A DNA stretch of 64,000 nucleotides from an uncultured Ralstonia sp. (GCA_913056305.1 CAJXMR010000005.1:1-64000), one strand, 5' to 3'. Counted from the first letter of the stretch, positions 35,818 to 45,828 are shown. Made by a program: numbers and translations. The notes: generated by a model from the letters alone, not told the origin.

Positions 35818-35973
35818 GGTCGTCTGAACGTCTAGCCAGAATGCGGCTTGTGATGGGTTGCAAGCGTTGTCAAAACGCTGCAAAGCGGTTCTGGCGGGCC
35901 GACGGAGCCGCAGACAATACCCGTCGCCCAGAAAAAGCGCCGCAGCACCGCCAGAATCATTGGCTAGCGTGTC

Positions 35974-36921
35974 TTAGTGCGCGCTCCAGCCCTTGTAGGT
36001 CTTCACGTTGTCGCGCGTGACCAGCTGCGGATCGAGCAGAACCATCGGGTCGGCAGGCTTCTTGCCGTTCATGACGCCGTAGCCAATCTCAATGGCCTTC
36101 TGCGCCATTGCCCACGGATCCTGGCTGGCTGATGCCTGCACGAGCGTATTGCTTTGCAGCGCGGTCTCGATGTCCGGCGCACCGTCGACCGACGTGATGA
36201 CGATGTTGCTGCGGTTGAGCTGCTTAGCGGCGAGATCGCTGCCGATGGCCTGCGGATCGTTGATCGTGAATACGCCGTCAAGCTTGGGGAAGCGTGTCAG
36301 GTAACCCTGCATCGCGCTCATGCCGCCTTCGCGCGACCCCTTGCCATCCTGGTCGGAGGACAGGAGCTTGATGCCCGGATTCTTGGCAAGCACCGCTTTG
36401 CAGCCGTTCACCCGATCGATGACGGCGGACACTTGCGGGCCGTTCTCGATGATCACGTTGCCCTTGCCGCCCAGCTTCTTCGCCAGGTAGTCGCACGCCA
36501 TCTCGCCGGCCTTCACGTTGTTCGTCTGCACGGTCGCGTCGGCGCCGGCAGCCGCCACGTCGACCGCGATGACCGGGATACCCGCTGCCTGCGCCTTCTT
36601 CACGGCCGGCTCGATCGCCTTCGCATCGGCCGCGTTCAACAGGATCAGGTCGACGTGCGCGGAGATGAAGTTGTCGATCTGCGTGAACTGCTTGTTCAAG
36701 TCGTAGTCCGCCGAGACGGTGGTGACTTTCGCGTTCGGGTTGATTGCCTTCGCGCGCGCCTCGGCCCCCTTTACAACGGTGACGAAGTACGGGTTGCCGA
36801 GGGAGCCGACCGTCACGCCGACCGACTTCAGCGGCTTATCTGCCGCGTGAGCGCCGGCGCCCGCAAACACCATCGCGCATGCGATGCCAGCTTGCAAAAC
36901 CTTACTCTTGAACTTGTGCAT
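35974..36921 (-). CDS. Sugar ABC transporter, periplasmic binding protein
   Basis: 315 residues, RbsB/FrcB-like (peripla_BP_4). A signal peptide ends at AGAGAHA|AD. GVTVGSLGNPYFVTVVKGAE starts the mature domain, and FTINDPQAIGSDLAAKQLN and ITSVDGAPDIETAL are family marks. It captures a pentose or hexose for the importer. GGAG lies before the ATG. A fructose role is suggested by the kinase/pgi neighbours, as in the frcBCAK system of Sinorhizobium. Confidence 0.92.
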   Translation of the reverse strand: MHKFKSKVLQAGIACAMVFAGAGAHAADKPLKSVGVTVGSLGNPYFVTVVKGAEARAKAINPNAKVTTVSADYDLNKQFTQIDNFISAHVDLILLNAADAKAIEPAVKKAQAAGIPVIAVDVAAAGADATVQTNNVKAGEMACDYLAKKLGGKGNVIIENGPQVSAVIDRVNGCKAVLAKNPGIKLLSSDQDGKGSREGGMSAMQGYLTRFPKLDGVFTINDPQAIGSDLAAKQLNRSNIVITSVDGAPDIETALQSNTLVQASASQDPWAMAQKAIEIGYGVMNGKKPADPMVLLDPQLVTRDNVKTYKGWSAH

Positions 36922-37003
36922 GTTGTTGTCTCCGGATCGTCCATGGTTAAGACGCACACGTGGACGTGCGTGGGCGCCGGTATTGAAAAAATTGGGCAGT
37001 CGA

Positions 37004-38050
37004 TCAGGTGCGAGCCGATTCGCGCCGACGGTAGCGGTCCAGCGTGACCGCGCCAATGATGACGAGGCCCTTGATGATGTATTGCCAGATGTCGGACACG
37101 CCCAGCAGCACCAAGCCGTTCGACAGCACGGCGATGATCAGCGCGCCGACCAGCGTGCCGACGATCGAGCCGACGCCGCCGACGAAACTCGTGCCGCCGA
37201 GGATCACCGCAGCGATCGCATCGAGCTCGTACGACTGGCCGAGCTGCAGGCCGTTTGCCGCATAGAGGCGGGCCGCCGACATGAGCGCGCCGAGCCCGGC
37301 GAGCAGGCCCGACGTCGCATAGACGAAGAGTTCGATCGCCCGCACGTTGATGCCCGCTAGGCGCGCGGCTTCGGGGTTGCCGCCGACCGAGTAGATGCGC
37401 ATGCCGAGCACGGTGCGGCGCAGGATGAACCACGAGCCCGCAACCACCGCGACGGCGATCACGACGAGCCACGGCACGCCCAGAATCGAGTCGTTGCCGA
37501 TGAAAGCGAACGGCAGTTTCGGGTTAAAGATGGTCGTGTCGTTGCCCATCAGGCGTGCGATGCCGCGTACGGCGGTCAACGCACCGAGGGTGACGATGAA
37601 CGGCGGCAGGCGAAGGAACGCAACGAGCACGCCATTGACGAGCCCGAACCCGAGTCCGACGAGCAGTGCCGCCGGCACCCCAAGGCCGCCCCAGCCGGGG
37701 ATGTTCGACGCGATGAGCGCGGCGACCGCGGCGGCCGAGAGGACCGAACCGACGGACAGGTCGATGCCACCCGTCAGGATCACAAAAGTCATGCCAGCGG
37801 CAAGCACGATATTGATCGACGCCTGCTGCGTGACGATCGACAGGTTCTGCAATGTGAGGAATCCGTCGGTCATGACGCCGAAGCCGATGCAGAGAATCAT
37901 CAGCACGGGCAGCATGCCGGCCGTGCGCATCAGTGATTGCATGCGAGCACGATGCGTTACAAGGCGTGCTTGCAACGCACGGTCGGGGGCCGCGGCGGCG
38001 GGCGCGGGCGCGGGCGCGGGCGCGAGGTCGCGCTGCTTGATCTGATTCAT
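37004..38050 (-). CDS. Sugar ABC transporter, permease
   Basis: 348 residues. A poorly conserved cytoplasmic start with an unusual (Ala-Pro) repeat tract (residues 10-20) precedes the membrane part. VILTGGIDLSVGSVLSAAA and GGNPEAARLAGINV are the RbsC/FrcC signatures, the second being the loop contacting the ATPase. It lies 40 bases after the ATPase gene and 82 before the binding-protein gene. Confidence 0.94.
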   Translation of the reverse strand: MNQIKQRDLAPAPAPAPAAAAPDRALQARLVTHRARMQSLMRTAGMLPVLMILCIGFGVMTDGFLTLQNLSIVTQQASINIVLAAGMTFVILTGGIDLSVGSVLSAAAVAALIASNIPGWGGLGVPAALLVGLGFGLVNGVLVAFLRLPPFIVTLGALTAVRGIARLMGNDTTIFNPKLPFAFIGNDSILGVPWLVVIAVAVVAGSWFILRRTVLGMRIYSVGGNPEAARLAGINVRAIELFVYATSGLLAGLGALMSAARLYAANGLQLGQSYELDAIAAVILGGTSFVGGVGSIVGTLVGALIIAVLSNGLVLLGVSDIWQYIIKGLVIIGAVTLDRYRRRESART

Positions 38051-38090
38051 ATCGTTCACCTGTAGGTGGGATGGCGCTTCGCGGCGCAAT

Positions 38091-39644
38091 TCAGTGCGCT
38101 TGCGCCAACGCTGTTTGCGAGCCGGTGGCCAGTGCGATGATTGCCTCTTGCGTGATCGGCTGGCCGGTATAACCGCCGAGCTCGCCGGCAATCGTGCCTT
38201 CGCGTATCACGAGCACGCGATCGGCAATGCCGATCAGCTCGGGCAATTCGCTGGAGATCACGATCACGCCGACGCCGGCGCGCGCGAGTTGGTTGATGAT
38301 TCGATAGATTTCCGATTTGGCGCCGATGTCCACGCCGCGCGTCGGCTCGTCGAGAATCAGCACGCGCGGCTTCGTTTCCAGCAAGCGCGACAGCAGCACC
38401 TTTTGCTGATTGCCGCCCGACAGCGCGCCAGCGTTCACATTTGCATGCGGTACACGGATCGACAGCGATGAGATCGCATCGCGTGCGCGTTCGGCGCCGC
38501 GTGCGAGGTTGAGTACGCCGCCTTGCGCATCGCGGTTGGCGACGGAAATATTGATGTTGTCGCGCACGCTCATATCGAGGAACAGGCCCTGGCGCTTGCG
38601 GTCTTCCGTCAAGTAGACGAGGCCTGCATCGATCGCATCGCGCGGCGAATGTGCGCCGAACGTCTTGTCGCCCAGCTTCACCTCGCCGCGCGTGCGCGGT
38701 TGCCCTCCGAAGATCAGGTGCGCAAGCTCGGTACGGCCCGCGCCGACCAGGCCCGCGATGCCGAGCACCTCGCCAGCGTGCAGGTCGAGGTCGCAGCCAC
38801 GCACGCGGGCGCCGTCCGCGACGTCGCGCACGGACAAGAGCAGGTGGCCCCGATCGTACGGTGCGTGTTCCTTCTTGTAGAAGCCGGAGATGTCGCGGCC
38901 GACCATCATGGCAACGAGCCGCTCGGCCGACAGCGACTCGCGGTCCAGCGAGCCGACGTAGGCGCCGTCGCGCAGCACCGACACGCGGTCGGACAATGCG
39001 TAGATCTCGTCCATCCGGTGGCTGATGTAGATGATGGCGAGGCCTTCGACACGCAATTGGCGGATCAGCGCGAACAGGTGTTCGGTCTCGCGTGACGATA
39101 GCGGCGTCGTGGGCTCGTCCATCACCAGCACACGCGCCTTCGTGTGCACCGCGCGCGCGATCTCGACCAGCTGCTGCTCGGCGATCGACAGCGTACCGAC
39201 CAGCGTTTCGGGCCCAAAGCTCGCGCCCAGGCGCTGGAGTACATCCATGCAGCCACGCGCCATCGCGGGGCGGTCGATCATGCCCCAACGGCTGTTGCCG
39301 CGACGCAGTTCGCGGCCAACGTAGATGTTCTCCGCCACGGTGAGGTTCGGCGCGAGACAAAGCTCTTGGTAGATCACCGCAATACCGGCGTCGCGTGCGG
39401 CGAGAGGGCCGTCAACGACGAGCGGCTTGCCGTCGATCATGATTTCGCCGCCCGGATCGGCCTGGTATGCGCCCGAGAGGATCTTCATCAGCGTCGACTT
39501 GCCGGCGCCGTTCTCGCCCATCAGCGAATGCACTTCGCCGGGGTAGACGGTCAGGCTGACGTTGTCCAGCGCGCGCACGCCGGGGAACGTCTTGCTGATC
39601 CCCCGCATCTCCAGCAAGGGGCGCAGCGCCTCAGAATGCAACAT
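38091..39644 (-). CDS. Sugar ABC transporter, ATPase (two nucleotide-binding domains)
   Basis: 517 residues, RbsA/FrcA-type with two ABC domains. The first has a full Walker A (GENGAGKST) and VLVMDEPT. The second has the usual degenerate Walker A ([10 protein letters not shown]) but a good signature (LSGGNQQKV). This asymmetry is normal for the family. AGGAGGT lies ahead of the ATG. The start overlaps the end of the ROK gene by 14 bases, so regulator and transporter share a transcript. Confidence 0.95.
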   Translation of the reverse strand: MLHSEALRPLLEMRGISKTFPGVRALDNVSLTVYPGEVHSLMGENGAGKSTLMKILSGAYQADPGGEIMIDGKPLVVDGPLAARDAGIAVIYQELCLAPNLTVAENIYVGRELRRGNSRWGMIDRPAMARGCMDVLQRLGASFGPETLVGTLSIAEQQLVEIARAVHTKARVLVMDEPTTPLSSRETEHLFALIRQLRVEGLAIIYISHRMDEIYALSDRVSVLRDGAYVGSLDRESLSAERLVAMMVGRDISGFYKKEHAPYDRGHLLLSVRDVADGARVRGCDLDLHAGEVLGIAGLVGAGRTELAHLIFGGQPRTRGEVKLGDKTFGAHSPRDAIDAGLVYLTEDRKRQGLFLDMSVRDNINISVANRDAQGGVLNLARGAERARDAISSLSIRVPHANVNAGALSGGNQQKVLLSRLLETKPRVLILDEPTRGVDIGAKSEIYRIINQLARAGVGVIVISSELPELIGIADRVLVIREGTIAGELGGYTGQPITQEAIIALATGSQTALAQAH

Positions 39645-40881
39645 AGCTGACCTCCTGCGTTTGCACGCTGGCACCTTGGAGGATGCCGGCACGCGGCGAG
39701 AAGTTGAAGAACATCGGCAGCGTCGCGGCGCCAATCGCGCCGGCGTCCGGGCCAAACGAACCGCGAACGAATTCCGGCATGCCGCGCGCTTCCGGCGTGA
39801 TGGCCGCAAGCGCCTCGAACAGGCGTCGCATCAGCGTGTCGATCAGGCCCGCGTCGGTGTCGGCGTCGAACACGACGACCGACGAATCGATCACCGACAG
39901 CACCGAGCGCAGCGCGGGGGCAAGCGCGTCAACGCAGTCGTCGACCCATTCGTCGACGGCCCGCGCGCCACGCGTGATGCATGCTTCGAGATCCGCGCGG
40001 GTCTCGACAGTCTCGCCGCAATAGCGCAAATGGCGAATCAGCGCGCTCAACGAACTGCGGGTGAGCAGGATGTCCCACGCGCCGGTTGGCGCGGGAGCGG
40101 ACGGCAGGCAGCTTGGCAGCACGGGCATCACCGCGAAGTCGCCGGCGTTGCCGGTGCCCCCCCGCAGGCAATCGCCGTCGACCGCAATGCCGCCGCCGAT
40201 CACCGGTCCAAGGAACAGATAGACGAAGTTGTCGTGCTGGCGGCCGCAGCCGTAGAACAGCTCGGCAATCGCGGCTGCGTTGCCGTCGTTCTCGCTGAAC
40301 ACTGGCAACGCAATCGCACGGCCAAGCTCGGCGGCGAAGTCGACCTCGGCCCATGCGCGGAACGCGTCGGCCGGAAGGCCGATCTCGCGCAGCCAGCTGC
40401 CCAGGTTGTATGGCTGCCCGACACCGACGCCGGCGAGCCGCTGGCGCTCGCTCGCGGACAGCAGTTGCTGCATTGCGTCGATGTCCTGGCGTACGATTTC
40501 GAGCACGGTGGCGGGCGACGGGAGCAGCGTATCGTGCGAGCGGCATCCGAGCACTTCGCCCACGAAGTTGACAAGAACCGTCTCGATCCGCATCCGGTCC
40601 AGACGCACGCCGATGCCAAACGCGCCGCGCGGATCGAGGCGGATCAGCGATGCAGGCTGGCCGCGCTGGCCTTCGACGCGGCGGCCGGTGAATTCGATGA
40701 GCTTCGCGTCAACAAGTGACGTGATGATGCTGCCGACCGCAGTCCCGGTGAGATTGGCCAGGCGCGCGAGGTCAGCCTTCGACGCGCTGCCAGCGCGCCG
40801 CAGCGCCTTGAGCAGCAGGCGCTCGTTGTAGCGGCGCACGTTGACTGAGTTGCTGCCCTGGCCGATGTGCGGACTTCTCAT
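39631..40881 (-). CDS. ROK-family transcriptional repressor
   Basis: 416 residues. The N-terminal helix-turn-helix is [20 protein letters not shown]. The ROK domain follows with the sugar-kinase-like [18 protein letters not shown], but the middle zinc-cluster cysteines typical of Mlc/NagC are not evident. Such proteins repress sugar genes and leave DNA on binding the sugar. It is first in the operon, and a 25-base palindrome sits just upstream, implying autoregulation and control of the whole set. Confidence 0.9.
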   Translation of the reverse strand: MRSPHIGQGSNSVNVRRYNERLLLKALRRAGSASKADLARLANLTGTAVGSIITSLVDAKLIEFTGRRVEGQRGQPASLIRLDPRGAFGIGVRLDRMRIETVLVNFVGEVLGCRSHDTLLPSPATVLEIVRQDIDAMQQLLSASERQRLAGVGVGQPYNLGSWLREIGLPADAFRAWAEVDFAAELGRAIALPVFSENDGNAAAIAELFYGCGRQHDNFVYLFLGPVIGGGIAVDGDCLRGGTGNAGDFAVMPVLPSCLPSAPAPTGAWDILLTRSSLSALIRHLRYCGETVETRADLEACITRGARAVDEWVDDCVDALAPALRSVLSVIDSSVVVFDADTDAGLIDTLMRRLFEALAAITPEARGMPEFVRGSFGPDAGAIGAATLPMFFNFSPRAGILQGASVQTQEVSYVAF

Positions 40882-40918
40882 GCTGTCTCCTCCGGGCCGC
40901 GCCGTTTTCCGGCATCAA

Positions 40919-40943
40919 TAAATAAATCATCTTGATTTATTTA
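40919..40943. promoter_or_regulatory. ROK repressor operator candidate
   Basis: A perfect 11-bp inverted repeat, TAAATAAATCA and its complement around a 3-base centre, 38 bases upstream of the ROK start. AT-rich palindromes with this layout are typical Mlc/NagC/FrcR-like sites. It stands out strongly against the GC-rich surroundings. Confidence 0.65.
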
Positions 40944-41658
40944 ATTACATATCGACACAGATGTCAGCCTAGGGGAATCCCGGAAGGGGGAGACGTCTCA
41001 CCAACGCCGGCCAACGCGACGCTGAACGTTCTGGAGACCTCGCCCCACCGGCACATGAATTGACGGCTTGGCCGAGTGGCACGTATCCCGTTACGTTTGC
41101 CAAACTTGTGGATGGTCGTTGACCAGCCACCAGACGCGAACGGGCTCGAGCACGAGGGATCTTTGGGTCACCAACATGCGCCGTCGGCGAGGCGCATTTC
41201 TGGGGTATGGACCGACAGCCTCGATACAGGATTCTTCAACCATCGCCGCCATAGCGGAGTCGCGTCACTGGCCGCTGCGCGCCTGGTGTGCCGGCGCGTC
41301 GTCACGCGACGCAGGTGCGCGTTATTGCCCCGATGCACTGGGCACAGGCCGGTCGGCGCGCGGCGCTCGGGGAGTGTCTGCTGGACCTGCGGCGGCGGGA
41401 GCCGCCCCTCGACCCAGCGATCACGACTGTCGCTCGCGGCGGGACACACTGATCGGCGACGTCGCGCGGGCCTTTGCCGCCGTCATCGGTCGGGAGGGTA
41501 TGGCACGGCAGGCGCCGCACGCTCGCGCTGGTGGCCTGGGTCCCACCGGCAACGGCATCCTGGTGGCTCATGGCCAAGTTTCCCGCGGCCAGCATGCGGT
41601 CGCCTGCCGCCTGCGTGACGCTGCCGCTGCCGGTGGAGACTTCCTGCCCCGCTTCGGA
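40944..41658. other. Region without a supported gene inside the right part of cassette B
   Basis: About 700 bases. Rightward frames are open in more than one phase (one for 263 codons from 41068 into the right end), but they lack ribosome sites and known domains and run into the repeat. The composition suggests former coding DNA of a mobile element. I make no functional call. Confidence 0.45.
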
Positions 41659-41892
41659 CACCCGTGGTGGCAGCAAACGCTCAGAACGCGAAGGAGGGGC
41701 ACTTTCTCAATCGTGCTTCCCCGCAAAGGCTTGTCACGCCTAGCCTCGACAGACTATTGCTACATTTCGCACGGGCCACGGAGTCAAATTGAGAGTGCCC
41801 GACAGACTTGTTGCTTTTTTTTGGGCACGGCGACCCTTTATAAATCAATGGGTTAGAAATCCCCCTCCCGACAGACTTTATTTTTACGGATC
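41659..41892 (+). repeat. Right cassette end (copy 2)
   Basis: It matches 28731-28962. GACAGACT motifs stand at 41748, 41801 and 41870, and the tip is GACTTTATTTTTACGGATC ending at 41892. Sequence beyond 41892 no longer matches, so this is the outer border of the cassettes on the right. Confidence 0.7.
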
Positions 41893-42204
41893 GTGGTTGG
41901 GCCAGCTTCGGACCTTCATGCAGCGTTCAATGAAGTCAGCCTCTCAGCGGCCGACAGGAAGCTCCGGCTCGCGCAATCGATAGTCAGCCACACCACCCCC
42001 ACCCGAGCCAACGCGTCGATTTGACCAGGCAGCGATCGCACGGCAGCCGGAGGACGCGCGATGCGCATCGAGCCCGACACGCCAAACTTTTCCCACGACC
42101 GTTGCGCGCGAATCTATAACGTCTGAGCAGGTTGCGCCCACGACGCGGCCGACGCGTTCCGTGACGTTCGCACCTGCAATCTCCGTTTCATCCGGGAGGC
42201 GAAT
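41893..42204. other. Region upstream of the nitroreductase gene
   Basis: About 310 bases between the cassette border and the RutE-like gene. A leftward open frame of 106 codons overlaps it without family marks. It should include the promoter of the nitroreductase gene, which may have been altered by the insertion. Confidence 0.45.
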
Positions 42205-42837
42205 ATGGACAAGAGATTGAGCAACGAAGGAATGGACCTTGTGTTTCGTGAGGCACGCACGCACAACAGCTGGCTGGCCAAGCCTGTCAGTGACGACACG
42301 CTGCGCGAACTCTACGAACTGATGAAATGGTGTCCGACCAGCGCCAACTGCAGCCCGGCACGCATTCTGTTATTGCGCACAAAGGAAGCGAAGCAACGGC
42401 TTTTGCCGGCACTGGCACCCGGCAACATCGACAAGACGATGAGCGCGCCGGTGACCGCGATCATCGCGTATGACGGCAAGTTCTACGACAAGCTGCCCAA
42501 GCTTTTTCCGCACGTCGACGCGCGCGCCTGGTTTGCCGATACCCCGGAACTGGCCGAAGTCACGGCACGGCGCAACAGCTCGCTACAAGGGGCTTATTTC
42601 ATCCTGGCGGCCCGCTCGCTCGGACTGGATTGCGGTCCGATGTCGGGTTTTGACAATGCCAAGGTTGACCATGAGTTCTTTCCTGCGAGCGGACAGGCGG
42701 GCGCCTTCCAGCAGGAGTACTTCCCTGACAGCCACGTCAAGTCAAACTTCCTCTGCAATCTGGGCTACGGAGATCCGGCAGGATTGTTCCCGCGCAGCCC
42801 ACGCCTGGATTTTGACGAAGCCTGCAAGTTGCTCTGA
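42205..42837 (+). CDS. RutE-like nitroreductase-family protein (malonic semialdehyde reductase type)
   Basis: 210 residues. [32 protein letters not shown] and [17 protein letters not shown] match RutE/YdfG-type 3-hydroxypropionate dehydrogenases of the nitroreductase fold, which use FMN. About a dozen extra residues follow FFPASGQ compared with my memory of E. coli RutE. A strong ribosome site (GGGAGG) precedes the ATG. No other rut genes are nearby, so a pyrimidine-degradation role is uncertain; a general reductive detoxification is possible. Confidence 0.85.
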   Translation: MDKRLSNEGMDLVFREARTHNSWLAKPVSDDTLRELYELMKWCPTSANCSPARILLLRTKEAKQRLLPALAPGNIDKTMSAPVTAIIAYDGKFYDKLPKLFPHVDARAWFADTPELAEVTARRNSSLQGAYFILAARSLGLDCGPMSGFDNAKVDHEFFPASGQAGAFQQEYFPDSHVKSNFLCNLGYGDPAGLFPRSPRLDFDEACKLL

Positions 42838-43001
42838 CCACAAGGAAATCTCGGAGCACATCGTCTGCCGACATGTCCTTCCCGTGCCAGACGCCACCGC
42901 CAGCGCGCACCCATTCGACGCTTCAGTAGCCGATCGATCGCCACACAAAAGGCAGCAAAAGACCCACACCGCGGCGGACCCTGTCGTGATCTCGACGCGG
43001 C

Positions 43002-44156
43002 TCACCACCCGTGGAATCGGCTCCAGGTCTCGATACTGCCGCGCGCAGACAGCGCGCGATATTCCGGAAACTGCGCCCCCGTAGCGCACGCGTGGTTCGG
43101 CAGGATGCGCAGCCGCGTCCCCACCGGGAAGCGCGCGGCAAGATCCCCCTGCGCAACGCCATCACGCGCGGCCAGGATGCCGTGCTCCTGGTTGGCGCCG
43201 ATCAGCACGAGCCCGTCGAACGGCGTGCCATCGAGCGCGCAAGGCTGGCCGTAGCCGAAGTCGTGCGCCTGCTTGGCCGTGCCCCGATCGCGGCTCATGG
43301 CCATCCAGCCGGCGTCGACGATGACCCAGCCCTTGTCCGGCTGGTGACCGATCACGGTGGTCAGCACGCTCAGGGCGATCTCATCCAGCGCGCAGACGCC
43401 CACGTTATGCATGACCAGGTCGAAAAAGACGTAGACGCCGGCGCGCACCTCGGTCACGCCCTCCAGACGCTCCGCCGCCAGCGCGGTGGGCGTGGAGCCG
43501 ACGCTGACGGCCGCGCACGGGATGCCCGCCTCACGCAGCCGTTGCGCCGCGCGCACGCAGCCGGCGCGTTCCTGTTCGGCCAACGCGGCCACCGCAGGCT
43601 GATCGCTCAGTTCATAGCTGGAACCGGCATGGGTCAACACCCCACCGACACCGATGCCGCCCGCCTGCAGGATGCGGCCAACCTCCAGCAAGGTGCCCTC
43701 CTCCGGCGTGATGCCGGAGCGGTGGCCATCGGTGTCGACTTCGATCCAGACTTCAAGGCTTTCGCCGGCGGCCCGGCAGGCATCGACGACGGCCTGCGCC
43801 GCAGTGGCGTTGTCCACCACCAGCTTCAGGTCGCAGCCCTGCCGGCGCAGCGCCATCGCGCGCGGCAGCTTGGACGGCACGATGCCGACCGCGTACAGGA
43901 TGTCGGTGATGCCAGCGGCAAAGAACGCCTCGGCCTCCTTCAGCGTCGACACGGTGATGCCCCGCGCGCCGGCCGCCACCTGCGCGCGTACCACGTCGAG
44001 GCATTTGGTGGTCTTCACGTGCGGGCGAAACGTCACGCCCAATGCGTTCATGCGTTGCTGCATGCGCGCGATGTTGTGCTGCATGCGAGGCAGGTCGATC
44101 AGCGCAGCGGGGGTGTCGATCGATTCAAGCGTGTCCAGGGTCATGGTGGTTTCCAT
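43002..44156 (-). CDS. D-threonine aldolase/DSD1-family PLP enzyme
   Basis: 384 residues with an alanine racemase-like N-terminal barrel. The PLP lysine is Lys48 in FRPHVKTTKC. The metal-binding His-x-Cys pair of the family is in ILPNHACAT. These enzymes cleave D-threonine or D-3-hydroxy amino acids to glycine and an aldehyde, or act as D-serine dehydratases. The start lies 2 bases after the stop of the HAD gene, so the two are translationally linked. A LysR regulator is next upstream on the same strand. Confidence 0.9.
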   Translation of the reverse strand: METTMTLDTLESIDTPAALIDLPRMQHNIARMQQRMNALGVTFRPHVKTTKCLDVVRAQVAAGARGITVSTLKEAEAFFAAGITDILYAVGIVPSKLPRAMALRRQGCDLKLVVDNATAAQAVVDACRAAGESLEVWIEVDTDGHRSGITPEEGTLLEVGRILQAGGIGVGGVLTHAGSSYELSDQPAVAALAEQERAGCVRAAQRLREAGIPCAAVSVGSTPTALAAERLEGVTEVRAGVYVFFDLVMHNVGVCALDEIALSVLTTVIGHQPDKGWVIVDAGWMAMSRDRGTAKQAHDFGYGQPCALDGTPFDGLVLIGANQEHGILAARDGVAQGDLAARFPVGTRLRILPNHACATGAQFPEYRALSARGSIETWSRFHGW

Positions 44157-44158
44157 CG

Positions 44159-44821
44159 TTATGCGTGACCTGCGTAAAAACGGCGGGCCCACGGCAACAG
44201 CCCATCCAAGGTCTGTAGTTCGATCTCGGGCCGCTGGGCGCCGTCCACCAGCGCCAGGCCGATACGGTTGTGCCAATACGTGCGCAGACCGACCGCAGCG
44301 GTGCCGAACATGTCGTAGCTGGAACCGGCGACGAAAGCCGCATCGGCTGCCTCCACCCCAAGCTGGTCCAGTGCCATCCGGTACGGCTTCGGGTGGGGCT
44401 TGTACATGCCGGCCTGCTCGGCGGTGACGACGGCATCCCACGTGACGGGCAGCAGCGCGGCCGCTTGCCGCCCAAGGCGCTCCGAGCAGTTGGTGACGAC
44501 GGCCAGCTTGCAGTGTGGTTGCAGCCGCGTCAGGACTTCGATGGCGCCGCTCCAGGGGGCGAGTTGCAGCCAACCGGCCTCCAGCGCATCAGGCGCCGAG
44601 GCGGGCAGGCCGACGTTCCCGGCGGCCTGCCGCACCAACGCTTCATAGGCGACATACGCGCCGCAGCCATACGTCAGCCGCAGATACTCCGCGCGCCAGG
44701 TGCGGCCCGCCTGTTGCGAACCGGCGGCGCGGTCCCACAGCGACCACGAATCGAGCAGCGCGGTCAGCAGATCGAACAGGATGGCCTTGGGATAGCCGGA
44801 AGAAGCACGGGAATGGGTCAC
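44159..44821 (-). CDS. HAD-superfamily hydrolase (haloacid dehalogenase-like)
   Basis: 220 residues. The nucleophile aspartate is in AILFDLLTALLDS; the position two residues later is Leu rather than Asp, as in L-2-haloacid dehalogenases and not in phosphatases. VVTNCSERLG gives the motif II residue and YKPHPKPY the lysine. It may act on a haloacid or an intermediate linked to the D-threonine aldolase. It starts with GTG after AGGTGAT. Confidence 0.85.
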   Translation of the reverse strand: MTHSRASSGYPKAILFDLLTALLDSWSLWDRAAGSQQAGRTWRAEYLRLTYGCGAYVAYEALVRQAAGNVGLPASAPDALEAGWLQLAPWSGAIEVLTRLQPHCKLAVVTNCSERLGRQAAALLPVTWDAVVTAEQAGMYKPHPKPYRMALDQLGVEAADAAFVAGSSYDMFGTAAVGLRTYWHNRIGLALVDGAQRPEIELQTLDGLLPWARRFYAGHA

Positions 44822-44922
44822 GCAATCACCTGCAAGCGACGTTCATCGATGCAGCGGATTGTAGGCAGCGCGACACGGCTTTCGGTTTAACCGGATTGAT
44901 TCAAAGATTCAGTCTGCCTGCA

Positions 44923-45828
44923 TCATGCGCGCCACGGCGGCTGCGGCTTGAAGCGGCTCTGCAGCACCTGCATGAACCGGCGCGTGCGCTGCGGCAGCCC
45001 CGCGCGGTGGTGTGTCAGCGCAATCACGTTTGCGTCAGGCGCCTTCCAGCCGGGCAGCAGCCGCACCAGGCGGCCGGCGCGCAGGTCGTCGGCCACATCC
45101 CACTCGGAGCGCAGGATCACGCCGCGCCCCTCGCACGCCCAGCGACGGATCACGTCGCCGTCGTTGCAGCCGAGCTTGGACGACACGCGCACGCTGCGGC
45201 TCGTGCGGCCCTTGCTGAAGTGCCACAGCGTCACGTCTTCCTTGTTCTCGCGCAGCACGATGCACGGCAGCGCGGCCAAGTCCTCCGGCGCCTGCGGCAG
45301 CCCGAAGCGCTGAACGAACTCCGGCGACGCGCAGACGAAGCGCGCATTCGGCGCAATCGCGTAGCCGACCAGGTTGGACACCTGCAGCGCGCCAATGTGC
45401 ACGACCACGTCGAAGCGGTCGGCGGCCTCGGTCATTGGCTCGTCAGACAGCGTCAACTCGATGTCGACCTCCGGGTAGGCCTGCTGGAAATCGCCGATGA
45501 CGGGCGCCAGGTAGCGCCGCCCAAAACCCAGCGGTGCGTTGATCTTGAGCGTGCCGACCAGACCGCCGCGCCGCGTCTGCAGATCCTCCGCCAGTGCATC
45601 GAGTTGCCGGACCAGCTCGGCCCCGCGCTCGCACAGCAACGTGCCCTCGTCGGTAAAGCGCAGGCTGCGCGCGGTGCGGTCGACCAGCCGCGTCGCCAGC
45701 TTCTTCTCAAGCTGCTGCAGCCGCTGCGACACCGCCGACGGCGTGAGCCCGAGCGCCCTGGCCGTGGCGGCTAGGCTCTGGTTATCGCGAATCGCCAGCA
45801 GAAAGCGCAGGTCGGCCGAGTCGGTCAT
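44923..45828 (-). CDS. LysR-family transcriptional regulator
   Basis: 301 residues. The N-terminal helix-turn-helix is SLAATARALGLTPSAVSQRL, followed by a substrate-binding domain (GTLKINAPLGFGRRYLAP). This opening is common in the CrgA-like branch. It stands 101 bases upstream of the HAD-D-threonine aldolase pair on the same strand rather than divergently, so it may be co-transcribed or act elsewhere. ATG 45828 is used; an upstream in-frame ATG at 45870 adds 14 non-family residues. Confidence 0.92.
   Translation of the reverse strand: MTDSADLRFLLAIRDNQSLAATARALGLTPSAVSQRLQQLEKKLATRLVDRTARSLRFTDEGTLLCERGAELVRQLDALAEDLQTRRGGLVGTLKINAPLGFGRRYLAPVIGDFQQAYPEVDIELTLSDEPMTEAADRFDVVVHIGALQVSNLVGYAIAPNARFVCASPEFVQRFGLPQAPEDLAALPCIVLRENKEDVTLWHFSKGRTSRSVRVSSKLGCNDGDVIRRWACEGRGVILRSEWDVADDLRAGRLVRLLPGWKAPDANVIALTHHRAGLPQRTRRFMQVLQSRFKPQPPWRA

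Larger units (their letters stand above)
28964..41892. mobile_element. Cassette B: end-bounded sugar-catabolism segment
   Basis: It is bounded by a left end at 28964 and a right end finishing at 41892, in the same orientation as those of cassette A. The nine genes inside all lie on the minus strand and form one coherent sugar import and phosphorylation pathway. No transposase is present inside. Head-to-tail joining to cassette A with one base between suggests serial insertion or homologous exchange between similar ends; this is inference. Confidence 0.45.

Noticed and set aside
41068..41856. A 262-codon rightward frame near the right cassette end
   Set aside because: It continues into the 230-base repeat, has competing open frames and no known domain; kept only as an unexplained region.
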